A stretch of DNA of 45,679 nucleotides from the NCBI GenBank assembly GCA_023140385.1, contig JAGLLT010000028.1, positions 1 to 45,679 on the forward strand, given 5' to 3'. Positions 37,706 through 45,679 of the stretch are shown in pieces. Numbering within the stretch: the first letter of the stretch is position 1; the number at the start of each line of letters is the position of its first letter. The translations under genes and the position numbers were made by a program. This DNA comes from Candidatus Omnitrophota bacterium. Its GTDB lineage: Bacteria > Omnitrophota > Gorgyraeia > JAGLLT01. A model generated the notes under the pieces. It was not told where the DNA came from and did no database searches. It saw only the letters and a list, made by a program, of their open reading frames with translations.

Positions 37706-40700
37706 TTAATATTCAACTGATATTTCCGCCGGGAGACTATAAAAAACCACCTCATCTTTGCCGGCGGCCCGGTATTCATTTCCGTTAAGATTTATCTTTT
37801 TTATTTTCCCGGGACGTGAAAGCTTAAAGATAAAACCACCGGGAGGCGATACCGCCTCACCCCAAACCTTTATCCTCAGAAAATTGTCTTCCTTCCTAAG
37901 ACTGTAATCTATCTTACCGTAATAGGTCGGCATACCGCTAACTGACACACCCCGCTTCCTCTCAAGCCACTTGTCATCAATCCCCTGGCCCAAAATCAAC
38001 TTATCTTCCTTTTCATAAATAAACAAACTTCTAAGCCCATTAATATACTCAGCGCCAACCCAGGTATGGGGCATATCGCCAAGATAGGTTGGAAAGCGGT
38101 AGTCGCTGTGAACAACCTCTGCCAGATGGTTCCAGGCAAGCGGCCTGCGGCAGTCAAGCATAAAACGCAGAAGATTAAGCGCTTCTTCTTTTTTTCCCAT
38201 ATAAAGAAATGCCGGCGCTGTCCTCAACTCATAAGGAGTAAAGCAGTAGTGAGCTCCTGGCTTAAAGCGGCCGGATAAATCACAGTAATACCTGTCAAAG
38301 GTATTCTCCAGTTCCGGGTGGGGTAAGTTTTGCAGTTCATCACAGTACATAATGGCTACCGAGGTAGAGGTGGGATCACAATCTCCCAAAGAGGCGCTGC
38401 CGGGGATGTAGTCTATGTCAAAAAAGTCCATAGTCAACCGCACTGAATCATAAAAACATTTTTTAAAATCGGCATACTCTTCATCAGCCCACACGGCCAA
38501 ATCATCTCTGCCTAATATGGAAAAAATAGTCCGGCCGTCCTTCCAGCCTTTAAGCCCCCAGAAATCATCCCAGTAAGAGTATTCACGCCAGTAACCTTCG
38601 TGGCTCTGGGAGGGCGGCAGTATACCGTAATACTTTCTTTTTTCGGGCGGCCCTTCCTTAAACTCCGGCGTCAGCGTCTGGTTTCTCAGATATACAAGAT
38701 ACTCTAAGGCTTTTATTACGTTATCTAATTTACCTTTTAAGAACTCCTTATCCTTTGTAAAATAATAATACTGCAGAATAGTATAAACAAACTCGCCCTG
38801 GCTATCATACTCTATCAACCCTTTTTCCTTTTCCTCCCACAATGGATCCTCCGCCTTGGTGTCTATAATGGGCGGTACCTTGCCGTCCTCATACTGGTAG
38901 CCGGCATACCAGTCAATAAACTCCCTTACCTCAGAGGTTAAGCCCATCTTTAATAGCGCGGTAGCGGCCATACCTCCGTCTCTTATCCAGGGTTTGTCAT
39001 AACAGCGCGAACCGGGTTGAAAGCCCGCTCCATCTTGAGTTATAAGACTATAAGCGATATTCGACTTTAAAGTGTTTACCATCGCGGGTTCAGGAATATC
39101 AATTATTATCCGATTAACCCTTGACTCCCAAAAATTAAGCCTTTCTCTAAACATCCTTTCATACTCTAACCTTATCTTCTCTTCCGGCATTCGCGCGCTT
39201 AAAGAGGGCTCCCGGCTATGAAGGGGCAAAGCAATAAAATAGTCTACAGACTCACCCGGCCTTAGATTAAAAGAGTATTCAAGGGCGGCAGAGAGATCGC
39301 CGTTATCATCCTTGGTTTTTTTCTTTCGCGGCAGACAGCCATCCTTTATATAACTAACAATGTCTCCCCCGGGGGTACCGTGGGGAATCGCAAAACTTCC
39401 TTCCAGAGCGGCAAACTTATCCGGCTTTGTCAAAGGATAGATTTTACTTCCCTTATTAACGTCGATCACGTAATTCCTATATCCAATGCTATAAATTGGT
39501 GACAGGCCGCCATCACGAAAGCCCTGCCAGGGTGTATATACCTGAAAAGGCCTGATGGCCAAAAAGAGTTTGCCGGAAATAAACTCCCTGCCGCTATTGG
39601 TTAGCGTATAACGGGCGTAAGCAACTGACTCACCCGCTCTGCCGTAGGTAAAGAGTTTTACTTTAAGACTTACACCTTCATAGTCCCATTTAACTGAGGG
39701 AATGGGCAGGTAATTCTTTTCCAGAAACTGAGTTATTTTAACATCTTCTCTGGTAATAAGCTTGCCCCGTACCTCACCAGTGGTGGTGATGGTACGCGGG
39801 TTATCTAAATATAAAAAGGGTTCGAGGGTAAATCCTCTCTTGTGAGGCTCTATAATGCCGTCTTCGGATAAGAGGGCTTCATTTTCATCGCCCTCCACGC
39901 CCACATATGTCCAGTAGGTCTGCTGTTTGCTGAACCACCTGGGATAATAGCCGGCCGGCGCTTCTTCCGCGGCTATCTCATAATATCTCCCTAAAGCCGC
40001 CGCCTTTTCCGGTGCCTTAAATTCAATCTCTTTTATGCCAAAACCGCTTTTTGTACCGCTTTTTTCGCATAAAATCCTGATAAACCGGGTACTTGTCTGC
40101 TTAAGATATATCTTTTCCCTGCCGCCCTTTGCTGCCGCCTGAGAATAAATTGTTCTCCATTTTTTGCCGTCATTTGATGCTGTTATCTTGTAAGCTTTGG
40201 CATAATCTTTGTCCCACTCTAAAAACAAGCCTCCAAATCTTTTGGCCTGGCGAAAATCAACTTCAAGCCATTCTTTATTTCTCGGCTGGCTATGCCATTT
40301 AGTCTCAATTGAACCATCTAAAACATTACAAGCATTATTCCGGCCCCGCAACGATGACGCCCTCAGGGCAGGTTCTTCGTCCGCTCCTTTTACCGCCACT
40401 TCAGAGAGAGAGTAACCTTCTTCATTATTTTCTTTTTTGCCTGATATTTTAAAAAATCTTGCTTTTGTTTTTTTGAAATAAATATCATCAACTCCGCTAA
40501 CAGCCCCTCTGCCGCTGTAAACCTTAGTCCACTCTTTAGCGTCTTTTGAAAGCAGGATATCATAATCGCCGCCATTTACCCAATGGAGCACCGCTCCCGT
40601 TAATTCCTTCACTCCCCCCAAGTCAAGCGCGAGCCACTGGGAAGAAGAAGATTTACCCGCCCAACGCGTCTTTAAATTTCTATCAACCGCGTTAGACGCT

Positions 40701-41320
40701 TCATACTGACCATCGGCAATTGAGGAAGCTACAGCAGTTATTTTAGAATCCGCGCCATCATCAAAAAATCCAAGAAAGTTCAACTCATCAATAAAAACTT
40801 TTCCCTTACCGCCTTTCCGGCACGAGACAGCTATTTCAATCTTTTTAATTTCTCCCAGTTCTCTCCCCGGGCCCCAGGCATAGGTAATATCCCTTTCTCT
40901 GATTACTACTTCCTGCCACTCTTCGGATAGTGGAAAATTGCCCCACCTCTTCCAGAAGGTATTGCCGTTTTTGTCTATCAGTTTAAACTCGAGATCGCTT
41001 TCGGCGGCCACGCCTTTAACATAAAAACTAAACTTGTATCTCGGCGGTAAAGACAACGAGAACTCTTTGAGGGCAACAACATAGGAGCCCGATGAGCCTA
41101 AATCATAGCTTAAACACAGACAGTTGCCCTTAATGCCCTTTTTAACAGACAAGTCAAGCTTTGCTCCGGGCCCTTCCGCAGCCTCCCATTTTATCAACTC
41201 CTCAAAATTGTCAAGGGTATTTTCAGAAATTTCTTGCGCCCGCGCATTAACAGGCAAAGACAAAAAGAAAATTACCGCCAGTACCCGGGCAAACCTTAAA
41301 GCGACTCTAAAAAGCTCCAT
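37706..41320 (-). CDS. Secreted glycosidase-like protein with two F5/8C domains, paralogue of 31072..34293
   Basis: 1204 aa; signal peptide (ending ARAQE); two discoidin domains (SSIADGQYEASNAVDRNLKTRWAGKSS...; SSLRGRNNACNVLDGSIETKWHSQPRN...); catalytic-like domain with YDKPWIRDGG and EYDSQGEFVYTI. Confidence 0.72.
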   Translation of the reverse strand: MELFRVALRFARVLAVIFFLSLPVNARAQEISENTLDNFEELIKWEAAEGPGAKLDLSVKKGIKGNCLCLSYDLGSSGSYVVALKEFSLSLPPRYKFSFYVKGVAAESDLEFKLIDKNGNTFWKRWGNFPLSEEWQEVVIRERDITYAWGPGRELGEIKKIEIAVSCRKGGKGKVFIDELNFLGFFDDGADSKITAVASSIADGQYEASNAVDRNLKTRWAGKSSSSQWLALDLGGVKELTGAVLHWVNGGDYDILLSKDAKEWTKVYSGRGAVSGVDDIYFKKTKARFFKISGKKENNEEGYSLSEVAVKGADEEPALRASSLRGRNNACNVLDGSIETKWHSQPRNKEWLEVDFRQAKRFGGLFLEWDKDYAKAYKITASNDGKKWRTIYSQAAAKGGREKIYLKQTSTRFIRILCEKSGTKSGFGIKEIEFKAPEKAAALGRYYEIAAEEAPAGYYPRWFSKQQTYWTYVGVEGDENEALLSEDGIIEPHKRGFTLEPFLYLDNPRTITTTGEVRGKLITREDVKITQFLEKNYLPIPSVKWDYEGVSLKVKLFTYGRAGESVAYARYTLTNSGREFISGKLFLAIRPFQVYTPWQGFRDGGLSPIYSIGYRNYVIDVNKGSKIYPLTKPDKFAALEGSFAIPHGTPGGDIVSYIKDGCLPRKKKTKDDNGDLSAALEYSFNLRPGESVDYFIALPLHSREPSLSARMPEEKIRLEYERMFRERLNFWESRVNRIIIDIPEPAMVNTLKSNIAYSLITQDGAGFQPGSRCYDKPWIRDGGMAATALLKMGLTSEVREFIDWYAGYQYEDGKVPPIIDTKAEDPLWEEKEKGLIEYDSQGEFVYTILQYYYFTKDKEFLKGKLDNVIKALEYLVYLRNQTLTPEFKEGPPEKRKYYGILPPSQSHEGYWREYSYWDDFWGLKGWKDGRTIFSILGRDDLAVWADEEYADFKKCFYDSVRLTMDFFDIDYIPGSASLGDCDPTSTSVAIMYCDELQNLPHPELENTFDRYYCDLSGRFKPGAHYCFTPYELRTAPAFLYMGKKEEALNLLRFMLDCRRPLAWNHLAEVVHSDYRFPTYLGDMPHTWVGAEYINGLRSLFIYEKEDKLILGQGIDDKWLERKRGVSVSGMPTYYGKIDYSLRKEDNFLRIKVWGEAVSPPGGFIFKLSRPGKIKKINLNGNEYRAAGKDEVVFYSLPAEISVEY

Positions 41321-41416
41321 TTAATACCCAGACCTGACGCAAATACAAAAACGACAAAACGCTCCCGCCTTTCTTTTTTATAAGGAAGCTCTATAAATAC
41401 ATCCTTTTATTGGAAA

Positions 41417-42046
41417 TTACCAAACAGGGCCGGTCGTAAGGCTAGCCTCATCAAACCACGCAAACGAACCTCCCGCCGGGCCTATGGGCATATCTTCACT
41501 TACACCGCTGACAACAACACAAACCGTACCTTCAGGCGCGGTACCGCTAACCGTTTCACAAAGCCATTCAAACTGGCCGGTATAAACCTTGCTCTGAAAA
41601 GATGCTAAAGGGTCATCCGCCAGCCCAAACCTTCTATCATAACCAAAGAACTCTAACTTTAAACTAGCCTTGCCGGCGTAGTTATCCTCTCCCTTAATCC
41701 ACATTTTAAAGATAAAGGTTTCTCCGGGCGCGGCCATATAAAAGCTATCGGGATCATCCGGGTCACAAACAACCTGAAAACAGCCGCCGAAAGCGCCTGC
41801 TTCCGCGTGCTCCAAGTCATTACCTACTCCAAATGACCAGCTTCCCCGGTACGGATGCCAATCCGCGATCCAGATAAATGTGGCGTTGCCGTCATTTACC
41901 CAATAGTCAATGTGTTCTCCATCGTCAAAACTGGCATTAAGCAATAGGTTCTCATCCTCTGCCATCACCGCTTGCCCGCCAAAAAAAGAAAACACGGCTA
42001 ACGTCAATGTTGCAACTACCAAAGCGCTTAAAAATTTCTTTTTCAT
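41417..42046 (-). CDS. Small secreted jelly-roll/carbohydrate-binding-like protein (paralogue 1)
   Basis: 209 aa; signal peptide; ENLLLNASFDDG...WSFGVGND...GGCFQVVCDP...LKLEFFGYDRR; aligns with 42160..42783. Confidence 0.65.
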   Translation of the reverse strand: MKKKFLSALVVATLTLAVFSFFGGQAVMAEDENLLLNASFDDGEHIDYWVNDGNATFIWIADWHPYRGSWSFGVGNDLEHAEAGAFGGCFQVVCDPDDPDSFYMAAPGETFIFKMWIKGEDNYAGKASLKLEFFGYDRRFGLADDPLASFQSKVYTGQFEWLCETVSGTAPEGTVCVVVSGVSEDMPIGPAGGSFAWFDEASLTTGPVW

Positions 42047-42077
42047 CTATTCCGCCTCCTTTGTCTCTTGGTTCTAC

Positions 42078-42148
42078 GGACAGAGGCAAGCCCTGTCCCT
42101 ACTTACACCTGTCTTGGTTTGGTTATTCGAATTTGGTTATTGGTTATT
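42078..42148. repeat. Composite intergenic repeat: near-palindrome plus dispersed TTGGTTATT repeat
   Basis: GGACAGAGGC-AA-GCCCTGTCC (42078-42098) near-perfect inverted repeat, then ggtttggttattcgaatttggttattggttatt (42116-42148) matching 34423-34455 at 30/33. Confidence 0.7.
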
Positions 42149-42159
42149 TATTCCCTTTT

Positions 42160-42783
42160 TTAACGGTTGACGACAACTTCGCCGTCGTCAAAATTGACAA
42201 GTGAGCCGCCTGAGCCTGTTTCATTATCCTCACTCAAACACACCACCGCCACGCTAACCGTCTCCCCCGGCGCCTCAGCTGTAACCGTCTCTTTAAAATA
42301 ACTGAGCTTTCCTTTGTGAACCGCGCTGCTAAAACTTTTCAATGGGGGCCCCGAATCTCCATCGCGCCTGTCATAGCCATAAAACTCAATTTTTACGGCC
42401 GCGCTGCCCGTATGATTTTCCTCCCCCGCCATCCACATACTAAAAGTAAAAACATCTCCCTGGCTAACAGGATACAGCTTGGTAGAATTGCCGGGATCGC
42501 GAAGAACCTGCAGGCAGCATCCGGAGGCGTTGCCGGGCCCATGATCGTTGCCTACACTAAAAGACCATTCTTGGCTATGACTATTCACAGTGGTCACTCC
42601 AACCCAGGAGACGTTGCCGCCTTTCTCCCAGTAAGCGGCATCACTCCACCACTCGCCTCCATTGTCCTCAAAGTCAGGATTTAACAGCAGGTTTTCACCG
42701 CCAGCCGCCTGAACAGACAAAGAAAACAGGAGTACAAAAACCACCACGATAAATATCCGGCCTGTTAAAAAAAATCTTCTCAT
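42160..42783 (-). CDS. Small secreted jelly-roll/carbohydrate-binding-like protein (paralogue 2)
   Basis: 207 aa; signal peptide; ENLLLNPDFEDNG...WSFSVGNDHG...GCCLQVLRDPG...VKIEFYGYDRRDG. Confidence 0.65.
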   Translation of the reverse strand: MRRFFLTGRIFIVVVFVLLFSLSVQAAGGENLLLNPDFEDNGGEWWSDAAYWEKGGNVSWVGVTTVNSHSQEWSFSVGNDHGPGNASGCCLQVLRDPGNSTKLYPVSQGDVFTFSMWMAGEENHTGSAAVKIEFYGYDRRDGDSGPPLKSFSSAVHKGKLSYFKETVTAEAPGETVSVAVVCLSEDNETGSGGSLVNFDDGEVVVNR

Positions 42784-42903
42784 CTAAACCATCTCCTTAG
42801 TTACCAAGAATACAATAAATAAACATCCTCTCTTATGAATTATATACTACTTTGTCTTAAATTTGGTAAAAAAATTTAATAAAAACTTTTTACTTAAAAG
42901 AAG

Positions 42904-43536
42904 CTAATCTTCATCGGTAACAATTACCGCCTTTAGTTCATCAAAATAAACATCACCGCTGCTTCCCGGAACACTAATCGCCTTGGGTACAAATCTTACA
43001 GACGTAGTTCCCTGAGGAGCGATTCCTGAAACAGAGTACATTTCCCAGCTTCCTCCGGTGGTACTATTCAGGCAGGGGCTTTTTACGCTCTCAAGCGGCT
43101 TAGTTCCTCTCCACTCAATTTCAAGAAAGGCGATTACTCCGCCCGCCAGAGGGCTCTGGCCTATTCCCGCTGTATCAGGACTCATAAGATAAGCGCTAAA
43201 AAGGACGCGAGTCCCGGGAGATACGGAAATAAACTGGCTCTCGCCGCTACCATCGTCATCGCCCTGCCATGCCCCGCGGTCATTGCTATCGTCTGAACCC
43301 CAGCAATTTAAAGCCCACTGGCCGTTATAACTGTACAGGTTTGAACGCTTACTATCCCACTCATTCCAAAATCTCGCGTCATCCTGGTTTTGCGTAAGGC
43401 CTACATCCTCAAATCCCGGATTTAAAATCAAATTTTCTTCAACGGCTGCCAAAGGAGGCACCGGATTTTCTTCGGCAACTGCCAAAGGAGGCATAAGAAA
43501 AGTCATTGCTGTAAATATTACAGCTATAAACTTCAT
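42904..43536 (-). CDS. Small secreted jelly-roll/carbohydrate-binding-like protein (paralogue 3)
   Basis: 210 aa; signal peptide; ENLILNPGFEDVGLTQNQDDARFWNEW...; VYFDELKAVIV; SD lies within the end of the upstream PEP-CTERM gene. Confidence 0.6.
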   Translation of the reverse strand: MKFIAVIFTAMTFLMPPLAVAEENPVPPLAAVEENLILNPGFEDVGLTQNQDDARFWNEWDSKRSNLYSYNGQWALNCWGSDDSNDRGAWQGDDDGSGESQFISVSPGTRVLFSAYLMSPDTAGIGQSPLAGGVIAFLEIEWRGTKPLESVKSPCLNSTTGGSWEMYSVSGIAPQGTTSVRFVPKAISVPGSSGDVYFDELKAVIVTDED

Positions 43537-43540
43537 TTTA

Positions 43541-44188
43541 TTATCTCCTTTTTCTTCTTACAACACCCTTTACGCCTGCCAGGCCAATGCCCAACAATAA
43601 TAAGCTTGTTGGTTCGGGAATAACATTAACACTGCCGCCTATGGCAGAGTCCATAATGTTTTCTCCTGTCTCTTTACTCAGGACAAATGTATCCGGAGAT
43701 TTCCCTGTATGTTCACCATCAAACCAGAGATTAGCGGTTCCAAGCGGGCCTTTGGCCTGAAATTTAACAGTAGCAAAAACTCCGGCGGGTTTCTGGCGCT
43801 CTCCCCATTGGCCATCACTTTCAGCCACACACCACCATATCTCTCCGGCAGTATTAGCATCATTTATGTTGGGCGCGTAGCTTTCCCCTGGAAAGTTAAA
43901 GGGGTCGTGATAAAGACCGTCTAAGATGTTAGTGCCTTCGGTTATCCAGTTACCAGTATCATAATCTACAACACTTAGAAGATCCGCGTTATACTTAAGC
44001 CATACCCCCATGCCGTAAATAGAGTCTTCATCCGGATTGGCCAGGGTTATATCTACATCAAACGTCTCACCCGGAGTAATAGTGGTCTCCTGCGGGTTTA
44101 TGTAGATACTGACAGTAGCTTGAGCTTTTGGGCTAGCTGTTAAAAGCAGGGTTATAATTATTAGCATCAGCAATTTTGGTTTCTTCAT
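43541..44188 (-). CDS. Cohesin-domain-like protein with PEP-CTERM tail
   Basis: Track ORF is 43541..44215; ATG at 44188 (MKKPKLLM...) has SD AAAAGGAG and a clean signal peptide. Cohesin-like VSIYINPQETTITPGETFDVDITLANPDEDSIYGMGVWLKYNADLLSVVDYDTGNW...AGVFATVKFQAKGPLGTANL...GSVNV; tail IPEPTSLLLLGIGLAGVKGVVRRKRR. Confidence 0.8.
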   Translation of the reverse strand: MKKPKLLMLIIITLLLTASPKAQATVSIYINPQETTITPGETFDVDITLANPDEDSIYGMGVWLKYNADLLSVVDYDTGNWITEGTNILDGLYHDPFNFPGESYAPNINDANTAGEIWWCVAESDGQWGERQKPAGVFATVKFQAKGPLGTANLWFDGEHTGKSPDTFVLSKETGENIMDSAIGGSVNVIPEPTSLLLLGIGLAGVKGVVRRKRR

Positions 44189-44211
44189 TTCTAATCGTCT
44201 CCTTTTGTAAT

Positions 44212-45679
44212 TCATTCTACCCCTGAGGTGTTCCAGTTGCTTCTAAAGATAAATCTATCACTTAGGCCGATTGAGTTGTCATTATTAAAGTCCGCTCTTT
44301 CATCCCAGTCGACATCCCCTATGTTAGTGTTCCAGGACTTCATTAGGATAAATCTATCGCTTAAGCCAACAGAGTTGTCATCATTGGCGTCTCCTCCTAA
44401 GAGAGCGAAGTCTATGTCAATAGTAGTCTCATCGTCTACTACAATAATGTTTTCGTTTTTTGCCCTTAGAGTGTTAGAGGACTTGGCGGTGAGGTCGTAG
44501 GTGCCTGCAGGAACAGTGATTAATGTATAACTGCCGTCACTTGATGTTAAAACCTGATAAGTCTCTAAGGCAGTGGCTTCTCCGGGATTACGCAGTTCAA
44601 AGGTGATTAACTCTGAGTGATCGGTTCGGTTTTGGATGGTTACTTTGCCTGTGATTACTCCTCCGGATTGGGAATACTTTATTGTGGCATAGTCAAAGCC
44701 TGTGTTAATTCCATCACTCTGTCCTGTTACATAGATATTACCTGAAGCGTCTAAGGCTATGGCGTAGGCTCGATCATCACTATTTCCTGGGCCGTTATAC
44801 CTTGCCGTCCAGAGCTGATTTCCGTTTGTATCATATTTTATCATGGCGTAGTCATCGTCTGTGCCAATTCCAGAACTATATCCTGTTACATAGACATTAC
44901 CTTGGACATCTAAGGCTATGGCGTAGGCGGAGTCACTATCATTTCCTGGACCGTTATACCTTGCCGCCCAGAGCTGATTTCCGTTTGTATCATATTTTAC
45001 TGTGGCGTAATCAGAGTCTGTGCCAATTCCATAACTCCATCCCGTTACATAGATATTGCCCTGGACGTCTAAGACTATGGCGTTGGCATCATCATGATAA
45101 TTTCCTAGTCCATCATACCTTGCTGCCCAGAGCTGATTTCCATTTGTATCATATTTTATTGTGGCGTAATCAGAGTCTGTGCCAACTCTATAATTATATC
45201 CTGAATCTCCTGTTACATAGACATTACCTTGGACATCTAAGGCTATGGCGGCGACACCATCACTTCTTGCTGAACTGTCATACCTTGCTAGCCAAAGCTG
45301 ACTGCCGTTTGTATCATACTTTATCGTGGCATAGTCATAGTCGTGGCTAGGCCCATAACTCCATCCTGAATATCCTGTTACATAGACATTACCTTGGGCA
45401 TCTAAGGCTATGGAGGTGGCTTTATCAACATAATAATTTCCTGAACCATTATACCTTGCCACCCAGAGCTGATTGCCGTTTGTATCATACTTTATTGTGG
45501 CGTAGTCAGAGTCTGTGCCACTGCCAGAACTTCCTCCTGTTACATAGACATTACCTGAAGAATCTAAGGCTATGGAGGTGGCGGAGTCACTATCATTTCC
45601 TGGACCGTTATACCTTGCCGCCCAGAGCTGATTTCCGTTTGTATCATATTTTACTGTGGCGTAGTCACTACCGCTATTT
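44212..45679 (-). CDS. SBBP-type beta-propeller protein with CarbopepD_reg-like domain and C-terminal dockerin; N-terminus outside window
   Basis: Frame stays open to the window edge (I translated NSGSDYATVKYDTNGNQLWAARYNGPGNDSDSATSIALDSSGNVYVTGG upstream of the listed start). Repeats DYATIKYDTNGNQLWAARYNGPGN...AIALDVQGNVYVTG; C-terminus GGDANDDNSVGLSDRFILMKSWNT...RADFNNDNSIGLSDRFIFRSNWNT (two dockerin loops). Confidence 0.88.
   Translation of the reverse strand, partial: NSGSDYATVKYDTNGNQLWAARYNGPGNDSDSATSIALDSSGNVYVTGGSSGSGTDSDYATIKYDTNGNQLWVARYNGSGNYYVDKATSIALDAQGNVYVTGYSGWSYGPSHDYDYATIKYDTNGSQLWLARYDSSARSDGVAAIALDVQGNVYVTGDSGYNYRVGTDSDYATIKYDTNGNQLWAARYDGLGNYHDDANAIVLDVQGNIYVTGWSYGIGTDSDYATVKYDTNGNQLWAARYNGPGNDSDSAYAIALDVQGNVYVTGYSSGIGTDDDYAMIKYDTNGNQLWTARYNGPGNSDDRAYAIALDASGNIYVTGQSDGINTGFDYATIKYSQSGGVITGKVTIQNRTDHSELITFELRNPGEATALETYQVLTSSDGSYTLITVPAGTYDLTAKSSNTLRAKNENIIVVDDETTIDIDFALLGGDANDDNSVGLSDRFILMKSWNTNIGDVDWDERADFNNDNSIGLSDRFIFRSNWNTSGVE
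44690..45679. repeat. Tandem coding repeats of about 160-170 bp (SBBP repeats)
   Basis: Phrase tttgtatcatattttactgtggcgtagtca / gttacatagacattaccttgga(c/g)(a/g)tctaaggctatgg recurs six or more times at roughly 160-170 bp spacing. Confidence 0.9.

Noticed and set aside
44802-45350. 182-aa plus-strand ORF with repeats (RLYHILLWRNQSLCQ...)
   Set aside because: Antisense shadow of the SBBP repeats; low-complexity translation with no start-site support.
44690-45679. Regular tandem repeats considered as a CRISPR array
   Set aside because: Repeats are ~160-170 bp, in frame, imperfect and encode SBBP propeller blades; no spacers or cas genes.
1-45679. tRNA, rRNA, integrase or complete transposase genes
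   Set aside because: Looked for characteristic sequences and protein motifs; none recognised.

Overview
About 45.7 kb from a bacterium in which nearly every credible gene lies on the minus strand. I cannot assign taxonomy; the style (PEP-CTERM, T2SS, F5/8C-rich glycosidases) resembles PVC/Omnitrophota-like metagenomic genomes, but that is only an impression. The one plus-strand gene is a truncated FecR-domain fragment at the left edge. Reading with transcription (right to left), the window holds: (i) an SBBP beta-propeller protein ending in a two-repeat dockerin, directly followed by a cohesin-like protein with a PEP-CTERM tail; (ii) three small secreted jelly-roll-like paralogues; (iii) a glycan-degradation block with two large secreted F5/8C + six-hairpin-type glycosidases, a GH2 enzyme with F5/8C domain, a cytoplasmic divergent glycosidase paralogue, and a stand-alone F5/8C protein; (iv) a xylose/ribose-type sugar ABC transporter; (v) two PEP-CTERM proteins, each followed by an almost identical 80-bp structured element; (vi) a type II secretion operon ordered E-F-G-H-I-J-K-L-M-C-D; (vii) secreted Ig-like, F5/8C, PD40-like, lipase-like and multi-domain carbohydrate-binding-like proteins. 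The strongest leads are the duplicated 3'-UTR element, whose loop displays a perfect anti-Shine-Dalgarno and whose one inter-copy difference preserves pairing only on the minus strand, and the adjacent dockerin / cohesin-PEP-CTERM pair, a possible surface-display module. No rRNA, tRNA, CRISPR array or complete transposase was recognised.
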